A DNA stretch of 64,000 nucleotides from Agreia sp. Leaf210 (GTDB lineage Bacteria > Actinomycetota > Actinomycetes > Actinomycetales > Microbacteriaceae): contig NZ_LMKK01000002.1 of assembly GCF_001421485.1 (NCBI RefSeq), positions 777,561 to 841,560 on the forward strand, written 5' to 3'. Position 1 is the first letter of the stretch; each line of letters starts with the position of its first letter. The position numbers and the translations under genes were made by a program. Shown piece by piece: positions 42,068 through 51,289 of this stretch. Below the pieces are notes generated by a model, which was not told the origin of the DNA, did no database searches, and saw nothing but the letters and a program-made list of their open reading frames with translations.

Positions 42068-43213
42068 GTGACGACCGACATCCCCCGCGTTGAGCGGGCC
42101 GAGCGGGTTGCGCCGGTGGCGGGGGCTTCGGCTGGTTCAGCGTCGCCGGCAGCGGCGCCTGCTGCGGTGTCGTCTTCGCCGTCGTCTGCGCCGCCGGTTG
42201 CGACCCTTGAGGGCGTGGCCGCGCTGGCCGGTGTCTCGAAGTCGACGGCGTCGCGGGTGATCAACGGGTCTCCCCGGGTGACCGAGCAGGCGATCACTCG
42301 AGTGAACGCGGCGATCGCACAGCTGCACTACGTGCCCAACCGCGCCGCCCGCAACCTCGTGCGCCGGCGCACCCAGATGATCGCGATGGTGATCCCGGAG
42401 CGCACGGCGGCATTCTTCGCCGACCCCTACTTCGCCGAGGTGATCCAGGGTGCGGCCATGTACGCGTCGACGACCGACTACACGCTCACGCTGCTGATTG
42501 AGTCAGAGGCAGACGCCGAGAAGACCCACCGTTTTCTGCAGAGCGGAAGCGTCGACGGAGCCCTACTGCTGTCACACCACAGCTCGTCGGCGACCTATCT
42601 CGAGCTATCGCGCTCGCTGCCCGTGGTCTTCGGAGTGCGGCCCGTCGACGACGTCGACTTCGAGGCGCACACGGTCGATGTCGACAATGTCGCGGCGGCG
42701 TCGATCGCGACGCAGCACTTGATCGATAGAGGGCGCACGCGCATTGCGACGATTACTGGGCCCCTCGCGGCGACCGCAGCCCGAGACAGGTTGGCCGGGT
42801 GGCGTTCGACGCTCGAGGGCGCGGGGCTTGGTTCAGACTCCGCCTCCGAATCGGCTCTCGAGCTGGTCGAAGAGGGCGATTACACCCCGGCGAGCGGAGC
42901 GGCGGCGGCGGAACGCCTGCTCGGGCGCGGGGTTCCGTTCGACGGACTCTTCGTCGCCTCGGCGCAGATGGCGTCGGGCGCCCTGTCCGTTTTGCGAGAG
43001 CACGGCCTCTCGGTTCCCGGTGATGTGGCCATCAGCACGATCGACAACAACTCCTTCTCGACCGATACGAAGCCTCAGCTGACGACGGTGGATCTGCACA
43101 CGTCGGAGAAGGGCGCGGAGATGGTGAAGGCCCTGCTGACGCTGATCGCGGGAGAAGCGGTCGAGCGCGAGACGTGGATCCCGATCGAGCTCGTGGAGCG
43201 CGATTCGGCGTGA
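42068..43213 (+). CDS. LacI family regulator of beta-glucoside operon (CebR-like)
   Basis: 381 aa from a GTG. After an unusual 45-residue Ala/Ser/Pro-rich extension comes the HTH (TLEGVAALAGVSKSTASRVINGSPRVTEQAI) and the sensor domain (AMVIPERTAAFFADPYFAEVIQGA, GRTRIATITGP, PGDVAISTIDNNSFSTDTKPQLTTVDL). Position at the end of the operon and the two CebR-type operators at 36981 and 37046 point to autoregulated repression released by cellobiose. The true start might instead be nearer the HTH, although no better start codon with a ribosome site is evident. Confidence 0.88.
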   Translation: MTTDIPRVERAERVAPVAGASAGSASPAAAPAAVSSSPSSAPPVATLEGVAALAGVSKSTASRVINGSPRVTEQAITRVNAAIAQLHYVPNRAARNLVRRRTQMIAMVIPERTAAFFADPYFAEVIQGAAMYASTTDYTLTLLIESEADAEKTHRFLQSGSVDGALLLSHHSSSATYLELSRSLPVVFGVRPVDDVDFEAHTVDVDNVAAASIATQHLIDRGRTRIATITGPLAATAARDRLAGWRSTLEGAGLGSDSASESALELVEEGDYTPASGAAAAERLLGRGVPFDGLFVASAQMASGALSVLREHGLSVPGDVAISTIDNNSFSTDTKPQLTTVDLHTSEKGAEMVKALLTLIAGEAVERETWIPIELVERDSA

Positions 43214-43387
43214 GATTGCGTGGTGGCACACCTACAGGCGCGCTCTGCGGCAAGGCTATGAAGTTAGCTCTTTCTAGCTCTAGGCAACGATTTTCAAGAG
43301 ATTTGCGCGAGAATCAACCAATAGAAGGTGACAAAGTGCCATCCTCTACTCGCTAACACCCTGAATCTCCCGCACCGCATAACTCGA

Positions 43388-45244
43388 TTAATAATCCTGC
43401 GCTGTTTCAAGAGCGGAAAAGAGCTCCTCCGTAGAAGAACGCCAGAGATCAATCCGACGCAGCTCATCCGATAGAACACCAGCGTTTCTCAGAGCTTCGG
43501 CCGGCGCGTCGAGCACTCTGCCTACGAGCGAGGACCACCGGGGAACCAAATTGGCACCCTTTGCGCTTGTTGCAAGAACATGGCTGGTTATGAGATTGCT
43601 TGCCCTCAGGTTCTGAAGCATCTGCGCAAGACCACTCTCATTGCTGATTAGAACAGGCGTGCCCAGCGCAATTGCCTCATACGCTGAAAGCCCGAACCCC
43701 TCGTGCAAAGAAGGCATCAGCACAGCCACAGCCTTGCGCATGTCGGTCTCCACGTCTTTCGGGGAAGCGGAGTACGGCCTAAATACGACGTTGAGCCCGT
43801 ACTCATCCGCTATCGCGTTCACGCGATCGCGAATAGCGGCGTGCTCCGGAGGCACGCCTCTGAGAACCAATGAAACGCTTGCAGCTAGGCTCGGTCGCGT
43901 AAGCGCTGCATGTCCGACAGATCTGATCGCCACCTCAATTCCCTTTGATTCAAAGTCGTCGACTCGACCGGCAATGAGGAACTCGCGCTGAGCGGGAACC
44001 TTCAGGGGATCCCGGACGTCTCCCCAGTCTCGTAATCCTGGCCTAATCTGAACTACCGGGGGCACTGCGCCGATTGCAGCGAGATCATCCGAAATCCATC
44101 CCGCTAGAGTCGGCCCGACTCCTGCGACGACATCTGCTGAACTAGCTAGCTGTATTTCCAGACTTCGCCTTTCGTCGGCGACTCGAGTGCGTGGCTCACC
44201 GCCTGCTCCCTCCTTTGCCAGTTCAAGCAGTTCTGGATGCGTGTGAACTACGTGCACCCGAAGTACGCGCCCCTCGTAGAGACCTTGCACATAATATGCG
44301 TGGGGGCCAAGGACTCGACCGTGGCCCACGACCACCTCAGGGCTGTACCGTTCTTTGCCGGAGTGACGAAGCTGAGGGACGAGTAGTGCCGACGCCCCGT
44401 CGAGACCGGGGACCGCCGTCGCCGGAACTGCAATGTCGATCCCCAAGAGCGATGCCTCATATGTGACAGCCTCATCCGCTGCTGGCAGATAGATACAAAC
44501 TTCCTTTCCGGCGCGTTTCAATGCCAACGCGAGTTCGCGATTAAACGATGTGATACCGCCTTTGCCAGCATTCCATTCGTCTGCAACCAGAAGAAATCTG
44601 TTGACGCGAGTGCTCGGAGAAGCACCACCAGTTACAAGGGATGCCTTGTAGGACGCAACGCGCTCGGATTTCTTTCGGTCTTGTTCCTCGCTGTAAATAC
44701 CACTGGCCAGGTACTCAAGCGATTGAGAAAGATCCTCGAATGTTCGATAGGAGCCCGATCGAACTGCTACCCCGATGTAAGAAGACTGCCCTGACGTCGA
44801 CATGAAAAGCACGCCGTCGTATCCATTTTTCGCGGTTAGCTGACGCGCGAATACCTGAAGGTTCGAGGTAAGTCGGAGTTGCTTAGATTCGGGATCCGAA
44901 TCCAACTCGTATTCGTCGAGCAGAAGAATTAGAACCGCGCGAGGGTTGCGTGCGCTTGGAGACGATCTGCGGAGCCAACTTGCTCTGGACGCATTCAGGG
45001 CCGTCGAGGATGAATTGTTGCCGCTCCTGAAGCTCTTTATCTCGAAGAAGAGCGTTCCCTCCTCGGACTCCATAACGAGATCAGGTGATTGCGCCCATAT
45101 ACGAGCTTTAGAATCCTTCAGCCTGGGATCCTTCAGAGCGCCCTGGCGGATTCGCCGCGCAATCCACTGAGACCCCTTAAAGGCATCTCGAATCTCCGAA
45201 GTAGCTAGTTCTGCCAACCGACGGGCGCCATCCGAGGTATCCAT
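43388..45244 (-). CDS. PD-(D/E)XK nuclease-like domain fused to GT4 glycosyltransferase
   Basis: 618 aa in a clearly AT-richer stretch. Residues 1-175 look like a restriction-endonuclease fold: Asp55 (SPDLVM), then Glu68-x-Lys70 in TLFFEIKSF, the D-ExK pattern, followed by a strand and helix (RAVLILLLDEYELD). From about 210 a GT-B glycosyltransferase begins (FLLVADEWNAGKGGITSFNRELALALKRAG) and the C-terminal nucleotide-sugar half has the GT4 E-x7-E motif (HEGFGLSAYEAIALGTPVLIS). Classical GT4 enzymes have no nuclease domain. The fusion, base composition and adjacent restriction remnant suggest a defence or conflict role; sugar donor and target are unknown. Single gene, no operon partner. Confidence 0.7.
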   Translation of the reverse strand: MDTSDGARRLAELATSEIRDAFKGSQWIARRIRQGALKDPRLKDSKARIWAQSPDLVMESEEGTLFFEIKSFRSGNNSSSTALNASRASWLRRSSPSARNPRAVLILLLDEYELDSDPESKQLRLTSNLQVFARQLTAKNGYDGVLFMSTSGQSSYIGVAVRSGSYRTFEDLSQSLEYLASGIYSEEQDRKKSERVASYKASLVTGGASPSTRVNRFLLVADEWNAGKGGITSFNRELALALKRAGKEVCIYLPAADEAVTYEASLLGIDIAVPATAVPGLDGASALLVPQLRHSGKERYSPEVVVGHGRVLGPHAYYVQGLYEGRVLRVHVVHTHPELLELAKEGAGGEPRTRVADERRSLEIQLASSADVVAGVGPTLAGWISDDLAAIGAVPPVVQIRPGLRDWGDVRDPLKVPAQREFLIAGRVDDFESKGIEVAIRSVGHAALTRPSLAASVSLVLRGVPPEHAAIRDRVNAIADEYGLNVVFRPYSASPKDVETDMRKAVAVLMPSLHEGFGLSAYEAIALGTPVLISNESGLAQMLQNLRASNLITSHVLATSAKGANLVPRWSSLVGRVLDAPAEALRNAGVLSDELRRIDLWRSSTEELFSALETAQDY

Positions 45245-45599
45245 TTCTTGAAACTAGCGCAACATGAACAACTAGGCGCGCATAGCGATTTGGATAGGAC
45301 TGAATAAGCAATGATGATCGTCCTGTGGACCGAATCCGTCTGGGCGTCCGAGCACTTCTTCGTAGTCAGAATCGGGCAATACGGCTGGCCGCCGACTTGA
45401 GCCCTACAGGTGACCGCCAATCTACATCTCGCACAGCTGAGCGGATATCAGAGCCGCAGGAGTGACTGCAGCCGTGACCAGCCACCTTGTCGCAGAGGAT
45501 GATTTCGACAGACATACCAAGATCAAGACGACACACGACGATCTCGCGGGGCACCGATGATGAAGGCGATTATGTGCGGTCAGGTGAAGTCTGAGTTGA
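45245..45599. other. Gene-free AT-richer region
   Basis: No intact gene seen. In the last 120 bases short open stretches such as TKIKTTHDDLAGH (45513-45551) and TDDEGDYVRSG resemble pieces of type I restriction subunits in different frames, so the remnant at 45600 may extend back to about 45490 in a frameshifted form. Confidence 0.4.
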
Positions 45600-45815
45600 T
45601 CCTCCACGGCGAACGAAACTTTGATTTTTGTGGTCTTATTCGACGACAACTACCGAAAGCCGATTGCTCGACTCAACTTTAACTCGAAGACGAAGAAGTA
45701 CGTTGGCGTCTTTGACGAAGAGAAGAACGAGAGGCACCATCCAATCTCATCGCTAGAGGAGATCTGCGCCTATGCGGACGCCATTAGGGACGTGGATCTG
45801 GCACTACAAAAACTG
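45600..45815 (+). pseudogene. Remnant of a type I restriction endonuclease-like gene (C-terminal part)
   Basis: The frame reads VVLFDDNYRKPIARLNFN, then KKYVGVFDEEKNERHHPISS and LEEICAYADAIRDV, which matches the conserved C-terminal block of stand-alone type I restriction R-type proteins (LLDDNNRKPICRLHFN...DEEKNET-HPI-SL-DIY-YAD-LR). A stop at 45597 cuts off anything upstream, and past 45815 the similarity ends. So it is a decayed fragment, lying head to head with the nuclease-glycosyltransferase gene. Confidence 0.6.
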
Positions 45816-45953
45816 GCACGCGGGCGGGTCCCTTGCGGTGCCGCCCGATCGTCCGGCAGCCATGCATCCACCCGAGCTGAGAGATCACGTGCGGGCTCAG
45901 CCGCTGCATCATGCCTTCGAGCGAAGGTACGAATGAGTACAGCGCGACGAACA

Positions 45954-45992
45954 ATCGTCGGGGCTCGGAGATCCCATCCGAGCCCCGACGAT
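45954..45992 (-). terminator. Rho-independent-type terminator of SGNH hydrolase gene
   Basis: A perfect 15-bp stem (45954-45968 with 45978-45992) around a 9-nt loop starts 10 bp past the SGNH hydrolase stop. On the minus strand TGTTCGT follows, a weak T-rich tail. Confidence 0.75.
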
Positions 45993-46001
45993 GGCGGGCT
46001 G

Positions 46002-47003
46002 TTAGTACCCCGAGGCAGTAACCGCGTCGTACGTCTGCGAGGCCAGGAACGTCGCTCCCACGAGGTTGGGGTGCAGCGACGCCGGGTTCACGAGCGGGCC
46101 GGTGCCGGTGCTGTTGAGCGCAATGCCGTTGATGTATGAGCTCGGTCCCTGCGGGCACATGCTGTGCGAGACACTCGCGGGCAGGTTGTCGACGAAGGTG
46201 AGACCGGCGGCAGCGGCCTGCTCGGCAATCGTCTGGTTCAGCTGCACCTCAACGGAGTGCAAGTAGGCGACGTCGGTTGCGGTGAACGAAACGCTCGAGG
46301 GTTCGGTTCCGAGGTCGGTAAAGCAGCCCGCCGCAGGGGTACTGGCCGCATCCGGGAACAACGACGGGTAGCCCACCACGAAGATCTGGGCGTTCGGAGC
46401 CGCCTTCTTGATGGTCTTGAACGTCGAATCGAGGTGTCTCGCCACCTTGTCTGCGATGTTCTTCGACAGGGTGTCGACGCCCTTCTTCATGTACTGCTCT
46501 GTGCAGGTGGGGTCTTTGAAGTCCTGGTTGCTTCCCGCTACCGGCCCGTCTGGCGATGTGGCGACGCACGACTGGATCACCGGGGCGAAGCCCGCGTCGT
46601 TGCCGCCGATGGTCACGGTGACGATGTTCGTGCTGTCGTTGAGGGCAGACGCCTGAACCGGGAGGGACGTCACCGCACCCGAGGCGTCCGTGACGGACTG
46701 CTCGTTCTTGCTGATGTTCTCGGTCACCGCGCCCGAGCACGTCATGTCGGTGAGGTTGTAGCCCAGCTTCGCGGCCAGCTGATGCGGGTAGTCCTCGGCG
46801 GTCTGATTGCAGCCGGCGGCGGGCTGCCCGGTCGGCGTCGCCAAACCCTGGCCTGCGGCATACGAGTCACCGAGGGCCACGTAGTTCACCGCCCCAGATG
46901 AGTCGGTGGTCGCGGCCGTGGCCCCTGCCGCGGGAACCACCGCCATAGAGGCGGCGAGAAGCAGCACTGCTGCGACTCCCGATCGTTTGATGGAACTGTT
47001 CAC
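46002..47003 (-). CDS. Secreted SGNH/GDSL hydrolase (lipase/esterase)
   Basis: 333 aa. A Sec signal peptide (LLLAASMAVVPAAGATA) directs export. Catalytic Ser is in VALGDSYAAGQGL; GGNDAGF supplies the oxyanion Asn; the catalytic His is in ASLHPN near the C-terminus. Six Cys residues (AAGCNQT, MTCSG, QSCVA, PTCTE, AAGCFT, SMCPQ) can form three disulfides as in the secreted actinobacterial esterases of this family. Start behind AAGGAG. A lipid or ester in the environment is the likely substrate. Confidence 0.92.
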   Translation of the reverse strand: MNSSIKRSGVAAVLLLAASMAVVPAAGATAATTDSSGAVNYVALGDSYAAGQGLATPTGQPAAGCNQTAEDYPHQLAAKLGYNLTDMTCSGAVTENISKNEQSVTDASGAVTSLPVQASALNDSTNIVTVTIGGNDAGFAPVIQSCVATSPDGPVAGSNQDFKDPTCTEQYMKKGVDTLSKNIADKVARHLDSTFKTIKKAAPNAQIFVVGYPSLFPDAASTPAAGCFTDLGTEPSSVSFTATDVAYLHSVEVQLNQTIAEQAAAAGLTFVDNLPASVSHSMCPQGPSSYINGIALNSTGTGPLVNPASLHPNLVGATFLASQTYDAVTASGY

Positions 47004-47017
47004 GTTGATCTCCTTCT

Positions 47018-47031
47018 TTACCCTCGGGTAA
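47018..47031 (-). promoter_or_regulatory. Palindrome in leader of SGNH hydrolase gene
   Basis: TTACCC-TC-GGGTAA lies directly before the ribosome binding site (AAGGAG) of the hydrolase gene. It could be a repressor site or a leader hairpin that affects ribosome access. No regulator is encoded next to it. Confidence 0.35.
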
Positions 47032-47305
47032 GGCTCGTAAGAAGCGCTCGTTCGCGCGACAGCTGATAATACGATCGTCTAGTGAAATTTGACGCCGTGA
47101 GGTGGGCACGTCACGCCGGACTTTCAGGTTCCCCGAAATGGCCCACACAAGGCGAGTGTTCGAAGGCTCGATCAGCCGGCCTGCTGCGCGGTCGGCACAC
47201 CCGATCAACCGGATGCGGCCAACGTCCGCGCGCTCGCTACGAGTCCCGCCGCCACGCGTGCACCGCTTCGCAAAGGCTCGGGCCGACGTTCAGGTGTGGC
47301 TGGAG
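47032..47305. other. Intergenic region without recognised gene
   Basis: No convincing gene on either strand; the open frames here read out of phase with the hydrolase genes on both sides. TATTAT on the minus strand near 47065 may be part of the SGNH hydrolase promoter. Confidence 0.4.
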
Positions 47306-48277
47306 CTACTGCCTCGGCTTCAGCAGTGCCCGCCGCTGCGACGCAACGACTGCCGCCATCCCCGCTTTCGCGTCGCGCGCGAACCGCGGAAAGCTGAGGA
47401 ACCCGTGGGGCATCGCGGGATACTCGACCAGCTCCACCTCGACGCCGGCCTTCTCGAGCGCCTGCGCATAGAGCACCCCGTCATCGTGCAGCGGATCGTG
47501 CCCGCCCACCTCGATGAGCGTCGCCGGAAGCCCCGCGAGCGATGCCGCCTTGATGGGCGACACGCGCCAGTCATCGAACGGCCCGCCATAGAGCTCGCCG
47601 TACTTGTTCATGTCGGCCCCGCTCAGAATGTAGGCGTCGGCGTTCTGCCGGCGCGACTCCGTGTCACCGGCCCCGACCGACGGATACAGCAGCGCCTGGT
47701 GCGAGACAGCCACGTCGCCGCTGTCTCGAGCCATCAACGCGACGACGGTCGACAGATTCGCTCCCGCGCTGTCGCCCATCACTCCGACCTTCGAGGCGTC
47801 TGCCCCGAACTCATGGGCGTGTTCGGCGGCCCAGAGCAGCGTCGCGTAGCAGTCGTCGACGGCCGCCGGAAAAGGATGCTCCGGCGCGAGCCGGTAGTCG
47901 ACCGACACGACCACAGCGTTGAGATCCATCGCCACCGTGCCGCACATCCAGTCGCCCCCGCGAAGATCGCCGAATACGAAGCCGCCGCCGTGAAAGTACA
48001 CGATCAGCGGTCGAACCGGATGTCCCGGGCTGGCCGCCCGCGCCGGCTCGCCCGATTGCTTCGGCGTATAGATACGTACGGGAACACCGGCTGCCGTGCG
48101 ATCGTGCTTCGCGACGCCTTTCGGCGACGTGCCCATCAGAATGGATGCCGCGAGCTCGGGCGTCTTCGTCTCGCTGCGCTTCGCAAGCTGCTCGGAAGTC
48201 GTGTGGGAGATCGAGGCCCCGGGCAGCCGCCCGAGAACCTTGCCGAGTCGACGCATTCCGGGGGCGAGAGGTTCCAT
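47306..48277 (-). CDS. Alpha/beta hydrolase, hormone-sensitive lipase family
   Basis: 323 aa, cytoplasmic. Oxyanion motif YFHGGGFVFGD, nucleophile Ser in GVMGDSAGANL, acid Asp in GGHDPLHDDG and His in PAMPHGFLSF, all in family order; DYRLAPEHPFPAAVDDC is diagnostic for the HSL group. Such enzymes hydrolyse short-chain esters. Monocistronic or loosely followed by nothing downstream; substrate not predictable. Confidence 0.93.
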   Translation of the reverse strand: MEPLAPGMRRLGKVLGRLPGASISHTTSEQLAKRSETKTPELAASILMGTSPKGVAKHDRTAAGVPVRIYTPKQSGEPARAASPGHPVRPLIVYFHGGGFVFGDLRGGDWMCGTVAMDLNAVVVSVDYRLAPEHPFPAAVDDCYATLLWAAEHAHEFGADASKVGVMGDSAGANLSTVVALMARDSGDVAVSHQALLYPSVGAGDTESRRQNADAYILSGADMNKYGELYGGPFDDWRVSPIKAASLAGLPATLIEVGGHDPLHDDGVLYAQALEKAGVEVELVEYPAMPHGFLSFPRFARDAKAGMAAVVASQRRALLKPRQ

Positions 48278-48293
48278 CTTTCGACCCTACGCT

Positions 48294-48737
48294 TCACGCC
48301 CCGAGAGCTGCCCTCGCCTTGGCGTATTTTGCAGCCAGGCGCTCCCTCGTTGGCGCATCGAGCTGGGCCACGCGCCAGTCGGCGGTGTTGTCGGCGATAT
48401 CGGCCAGCTTCACGGCTCGCACCTGAGGATTCGCGGCGATGGCCGCGTAGTACTGCGCATCGGAAATGTCGTCGCTGCGCGTCATAAGGCGAACCCCCGC
48501 AATCACATCGTCGGGAATTCCGGCCTCACGCAGATCATGCTCGGTCACGTCGGTGTCTTCGAGCACATCATGAAGCCAGGCGATCGCCTGCTCAGTCGGC
48601 TCGCTCACGCACCCTGCCACGCGCCGGGGATGCTCGATGTAGTTCTGCCCAAGCTTGTCGGTCTGCCCTCGATGGGCGATCGTCGCTATGGCGCGCGCCG
48701 CGCTCACCACCGGGTCGTCGATTCGGGAGTCGGTCAT
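48294..48737 (-). CDS. HD-domain phosphohydrolase (MESH1/SpoT hydrolase-like)
   Basis: 147 aa. The pattern AHRGQTDKLGQNYIEHPRRVA, then AWLHDVLEDTDVTEHDLREAGIP and VKLADIADN, matches the HD hydrolase domain of SpoT and the small alarmone hydrolases (metal residues in His-Arg, His-Asp and Lys-Leu-Ala-Asp). It is shorter than typical MESH1. Degradation of (p)ppGpp or a related nucleotide is plausible. Confidence 0.8.
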   Translation of the reverse strand: MTDSRIDDPVVSAARAIATIAHRGQTDKLGQNYIEHPRRVAGCVSEPTEQAIAWLHDVLEDTDVTEHDLREAGIPDDVIAGVRLMTRSDDISDAQYYAAIAANPQVRAVKLADIADNTADWRVAQLDAPTRERLAAKYAKARAALGA

Positions 48738-48914
48738 AGCTGCAGACTACCGAGCAGCCGCCGACAGCGGTCGCTGTTGCATGAGCGCACAGGCCGCGCT
48801 CCATGTCTTCGCTTCGCACGGGCAGCAACGGTGTCAGATCCGTGCGCTGTCTGGCACGTCGAAGGCCAGCAGTGCTGCGACAGCACCCAGCAGAACCCCC
48901 GTGGCACGTCGTTG

Positions 48915-49502
48915 TCAGGTCGCCCAACGAGGGCGACGCGCGAGCACGCTGGCGATAGACCCCGCAGCGACGACAATGAGCGCATTCACGGTGAGACTCA
49001 CGCCGATCTGGAGCAGTCCGAGACAGAGACCCTGCGCCACCGGAGACCCGCGCTGAGTATCAATGAACTGCGGGATGACGGTCAGGTACATGATCGCGAC
49101 CTTCGGGTTGAGCAGGTTGGTGACCAGACCCATGCGAAAGAGGCGACTGCAGCTGTCCCGCGGCAGGTCGCGGATCCCGAAGACACCTCGCCCGTGTGGT
49201 CGCAGGGCCTGCCAGGCGAGGTAGGCGAGGTATACGACTCCCGCGGCCTTGAGCCCGATGAACAGCCACGGCACGGCAACGAACACTACGGCCAAGCCCA
49301 AGTTGGCTATCAGCATGTACACAACGAAGCCCACACCCGTGCCCGCCAGGGAGATGAGACCGGCCCGACGCCCTTGGCCGATGCTGCGTGACGCGAGGTA
49401 GATCATGTTCGGTCCCGGGGTGAGAACCATCGTCAAGGCCGTGACGACCATGGCGACGGCAGCCGTCGCCGAGACGGGCGAAGTGAGGAAGATATGAGGC
49501 AT
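48915..49502 (-). CDS. LysE/RhtB family amino-acid exporter
   Basis: 195 aa with about six membrane helices. LTPGPNMIYLASRSIGQGRRAGLISLAGTGVGF near the N-terminus and FRMGLVTNLLNPKVAIMYLTVIPQF are the two conserved LysE blocks. The ATG at 49502 gives the normal length; the frame is open to 49538, but that would overlap the divergent CGNR gene. Exports amino acids or related metabolites. Confidence 0.9.
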   Translation of the reverse strand: MPHIFLTSPVSATAAVAMVVTALTMVLTPGPNMIYLASRSIGQGRRAGLISLAGTGVGFVVYMLIANLGLAVVFVAVPWLFIGLKAAGVVYLAYLAWQALRPHGRGVFGIRDLPRDSCSRLFRMGLVTNLLNPKVAIMYLTVIPQFIDTQRGSPVAQGLCLGLLQIGVSLTVNALIVVAAGSIASVLARRPRWAT

Positions 49503-49527
49503 ATCCACACCATGATGTAATGCCTTT

Positions 49528-50052
49528 ATGCACCTCAACCCTTACGGCGAGTATGCCGTCCTCCTCGCCCAGTCGCTCGCGAACGATTGGCCCGGCAAGC
49601 GAAAAGAGGTCGTCGAGCGAACACGAGAATTCGGCATGACGATGCCTTTTCCCGAGCAGGCAGACGACTACGTCCGTTGCCGGGCGGTAGTTGATGCGTG
49701 GTTGACCGTCGTCGACGCAGCCACAGCAGACGATCGGGCGGCCATTCTCAACGAGCAGATGGCCACTGCTTCGGCCTACCCGCGCTTGACCGATCACAAT
49801 GGCGAGGGCTGGCACCTGCACTACCGCGACGTCGACAACGATCTACCGCGCGTGCTCCAGGCTGTCTTCATGGTCGGCACCGCTCTTCACCTGACCACCC
49901 GCGGCATGACCCGCCTCGGGCGCTGCGCCGCGGATCCATGCACGAATGTGATCGTGGACGTGTCTCACAACGGCACCCAACGGTACTGCTCACCCCGTTG
50001 CGGAAGCAGGGATGCGGTCAGGCGTCATCGAGCCCGACTGCAGCGCGCCTGA
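49528..50052 (+). CDS. CGNR zinc-finger (ABATE-domain) regulator
   Basis: 174 aa. The C-terminal CGNR zinc finger is clear: GRCAADPCTNVIVDVSHNGTQRYCSPRCGSRDAVRRHRAR, with four Cys ligands. The N-terminal part (EYAVLLAQSLAND onward) is the usual ABATE stress-linked domain. It starts 25 bp from the divergent LysE-type gene and probably regulates it. Confidence 0.88.
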   Translation: MHLNPYGEYAVLLAQSLANDWPGKRKEVVERTREFGMTMPFPEQADDYVRCRAVVDAWLTVVDAATADDRAAILNEQMATASAYPRLTDHNGEGWHLHYRDVDNDLPRVLQAVFMVGTALHLTTRGMTRLGRCAADPCTNVIVDVSHNGTQRYCSPRCGSRDAVRRHRARLQRA

Positions 50053-50173
50053 TCCGCCTCACCGATGTTCGGCTGACGTGCACGATGCCGCTCCGGTTTC
50101 GCGTCCTGGCGAAAAGCCACGGCGAGAGGGAACGGTGGCCAATCACCGCAGTGTGACTGCTAAACATGACCAC

Positions 50174-51058
50174 ATGACGAGAAGCGCACTCGAAGAAGAA
50201 CTGATTCGGCAGGATGTCTTCCGTTGGCTCGATCAGAAGCTCGCGACGGGCGCATCGGAGGTTACGCGCGAGGAGCTCCGAAACTACACATTCGGCACCG
50301 AGAACATCCCACTCGTAGACACAGCCCGGGGCATCCGGAACCCCGCTGACTTCGAGTCAACGCTGTCGATCTTGACGAGTATCAAGAGTCCGTACGCCGA
50401 TGCCTTCACATCCGACGGCTTCGTTCACTACTCGTACCAAGCTCGGAAGGGCGGTGACAACAAAAAGCTACGCCGGGCCTTCGAAACCAGAGCACCACTC
50501 CTCTACCTCCACGCCGTTAGGCCAGGCGCATTCGTTCCCTATTACCCGGTTTACGTCGAGGCCGATGATCAGGAGAGACGCCAGTTTCTGATCTCGTTGG
50601 ATCCCTCGCTTCACTTCGTGAAGGACCCTCTGAATCTAGATGCCGATGAACGCAGCTACGCCGAGAAGCTCGTAAGAACCCGCCTGCATCAGCCGCTTTT
50701 TCGGGCGCGTGTTATGCGGGCATACGCGACAACGTGCTCGATCTGCCACTTGAAACACGCTGATCTACTGGATGCCGCACACATCATCGCGGATTCCGAT
50801 GCCGATGGCATGGCCAGGGTCACGAACGGACTGGCGCTATGCAAAATTCATCACGCCGCATACGACCGCAACCTCCTCGGCATCACACCGGACTACGAGG
50901 TGAGGATCGACCGCGAGCTGCTTGACGAGATCGATGGCCCGATGTTGCGGCACGGGCTGCAGGACATGCACGGCCTTAAGCTGACGCTTCCGAGGCGACC
51001 AAGCGAGCGCCCGTCACGCGAGTCGCTCGCCAGGCGATTCGCGGAGTTCAGCGTGTGA
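50174..51058 (+). CDS. HNH endonuclease, putative restriction enzyme
   Basis: About 294 aa. The N-terminal two-thirds is the DNA-recognition region common in HNH restriction proteins; the nuclease module is CSICHLKHADLLDAAHIIADSDADGMARVTNGLALCKIHHAAYD with Cys pair, His and Asn residues (about residues 190-235). An ATG at 50174 gives the usual N-terminus (ALEEELIRQDVFRWLDQ); a GTG at 50135 has a better ribosome site (AGAGGG) and would add 13 residues. It opens the defence island, with no methylase partner of its own. Confidence 0.82.
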   Translation: MTRSALEEELIRQDVFRWLDQKLATGASEVTREELRNYTFGTENIPLVDTARGIRNPADFESTLSILTSIKSPYADAFTSDGFVHYSYQARKGGDNKKLRRAFETRAPLLYLHAVRPGAFVPYYPVYVEADDQERRQFLISLDPSLHFVKDPLNLDADERSYAEKLVRTRLHQPLFRARVMRAYATTCSICHLKHADLLDAAHIIADSDADGMARVTNGLALCKIHHAAYDRNLLGITPDYEVRIDRELLDEIDGPMLRHGLQDMHGLKLTLPRRPSERPSRESLARRFAEFSV

Positions 51059-51289
51059 AGCTCATGGCTAGCGTGACGGGCTACCCGTTCCTGCAGCATC
51101 GCAAATACCGTCGAGGCCGCGGCCAGCGGACACCGTTCCTAAGATCTCAGGCCTTCTGTAGCTTCGACATTACTGCTCGATGGGCGTTAGATCATTCATA
51201 GCTTGACAACCTCCACCGGGCTGATCGAATGATCCGAGCAATATCTTTCGAGGTACCCACGCTTCTTGACGTAGCCGAGACGTCTCGCA

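Noticed and set aside
45816-46139. Rightward continuation of the restriction remnant's frame into the SGNH gene
   Set aside because: Similarity ends at about 45815; the rest is antisense to the terminator and the SGNH hydrolase gene.
51190-51234. 8-bp inverted repeat GATCATTC/GAATGATC near the end of hsdR
   Set aside because: 33-nt loop and short arms; too weak to call a terminator or attachment site.
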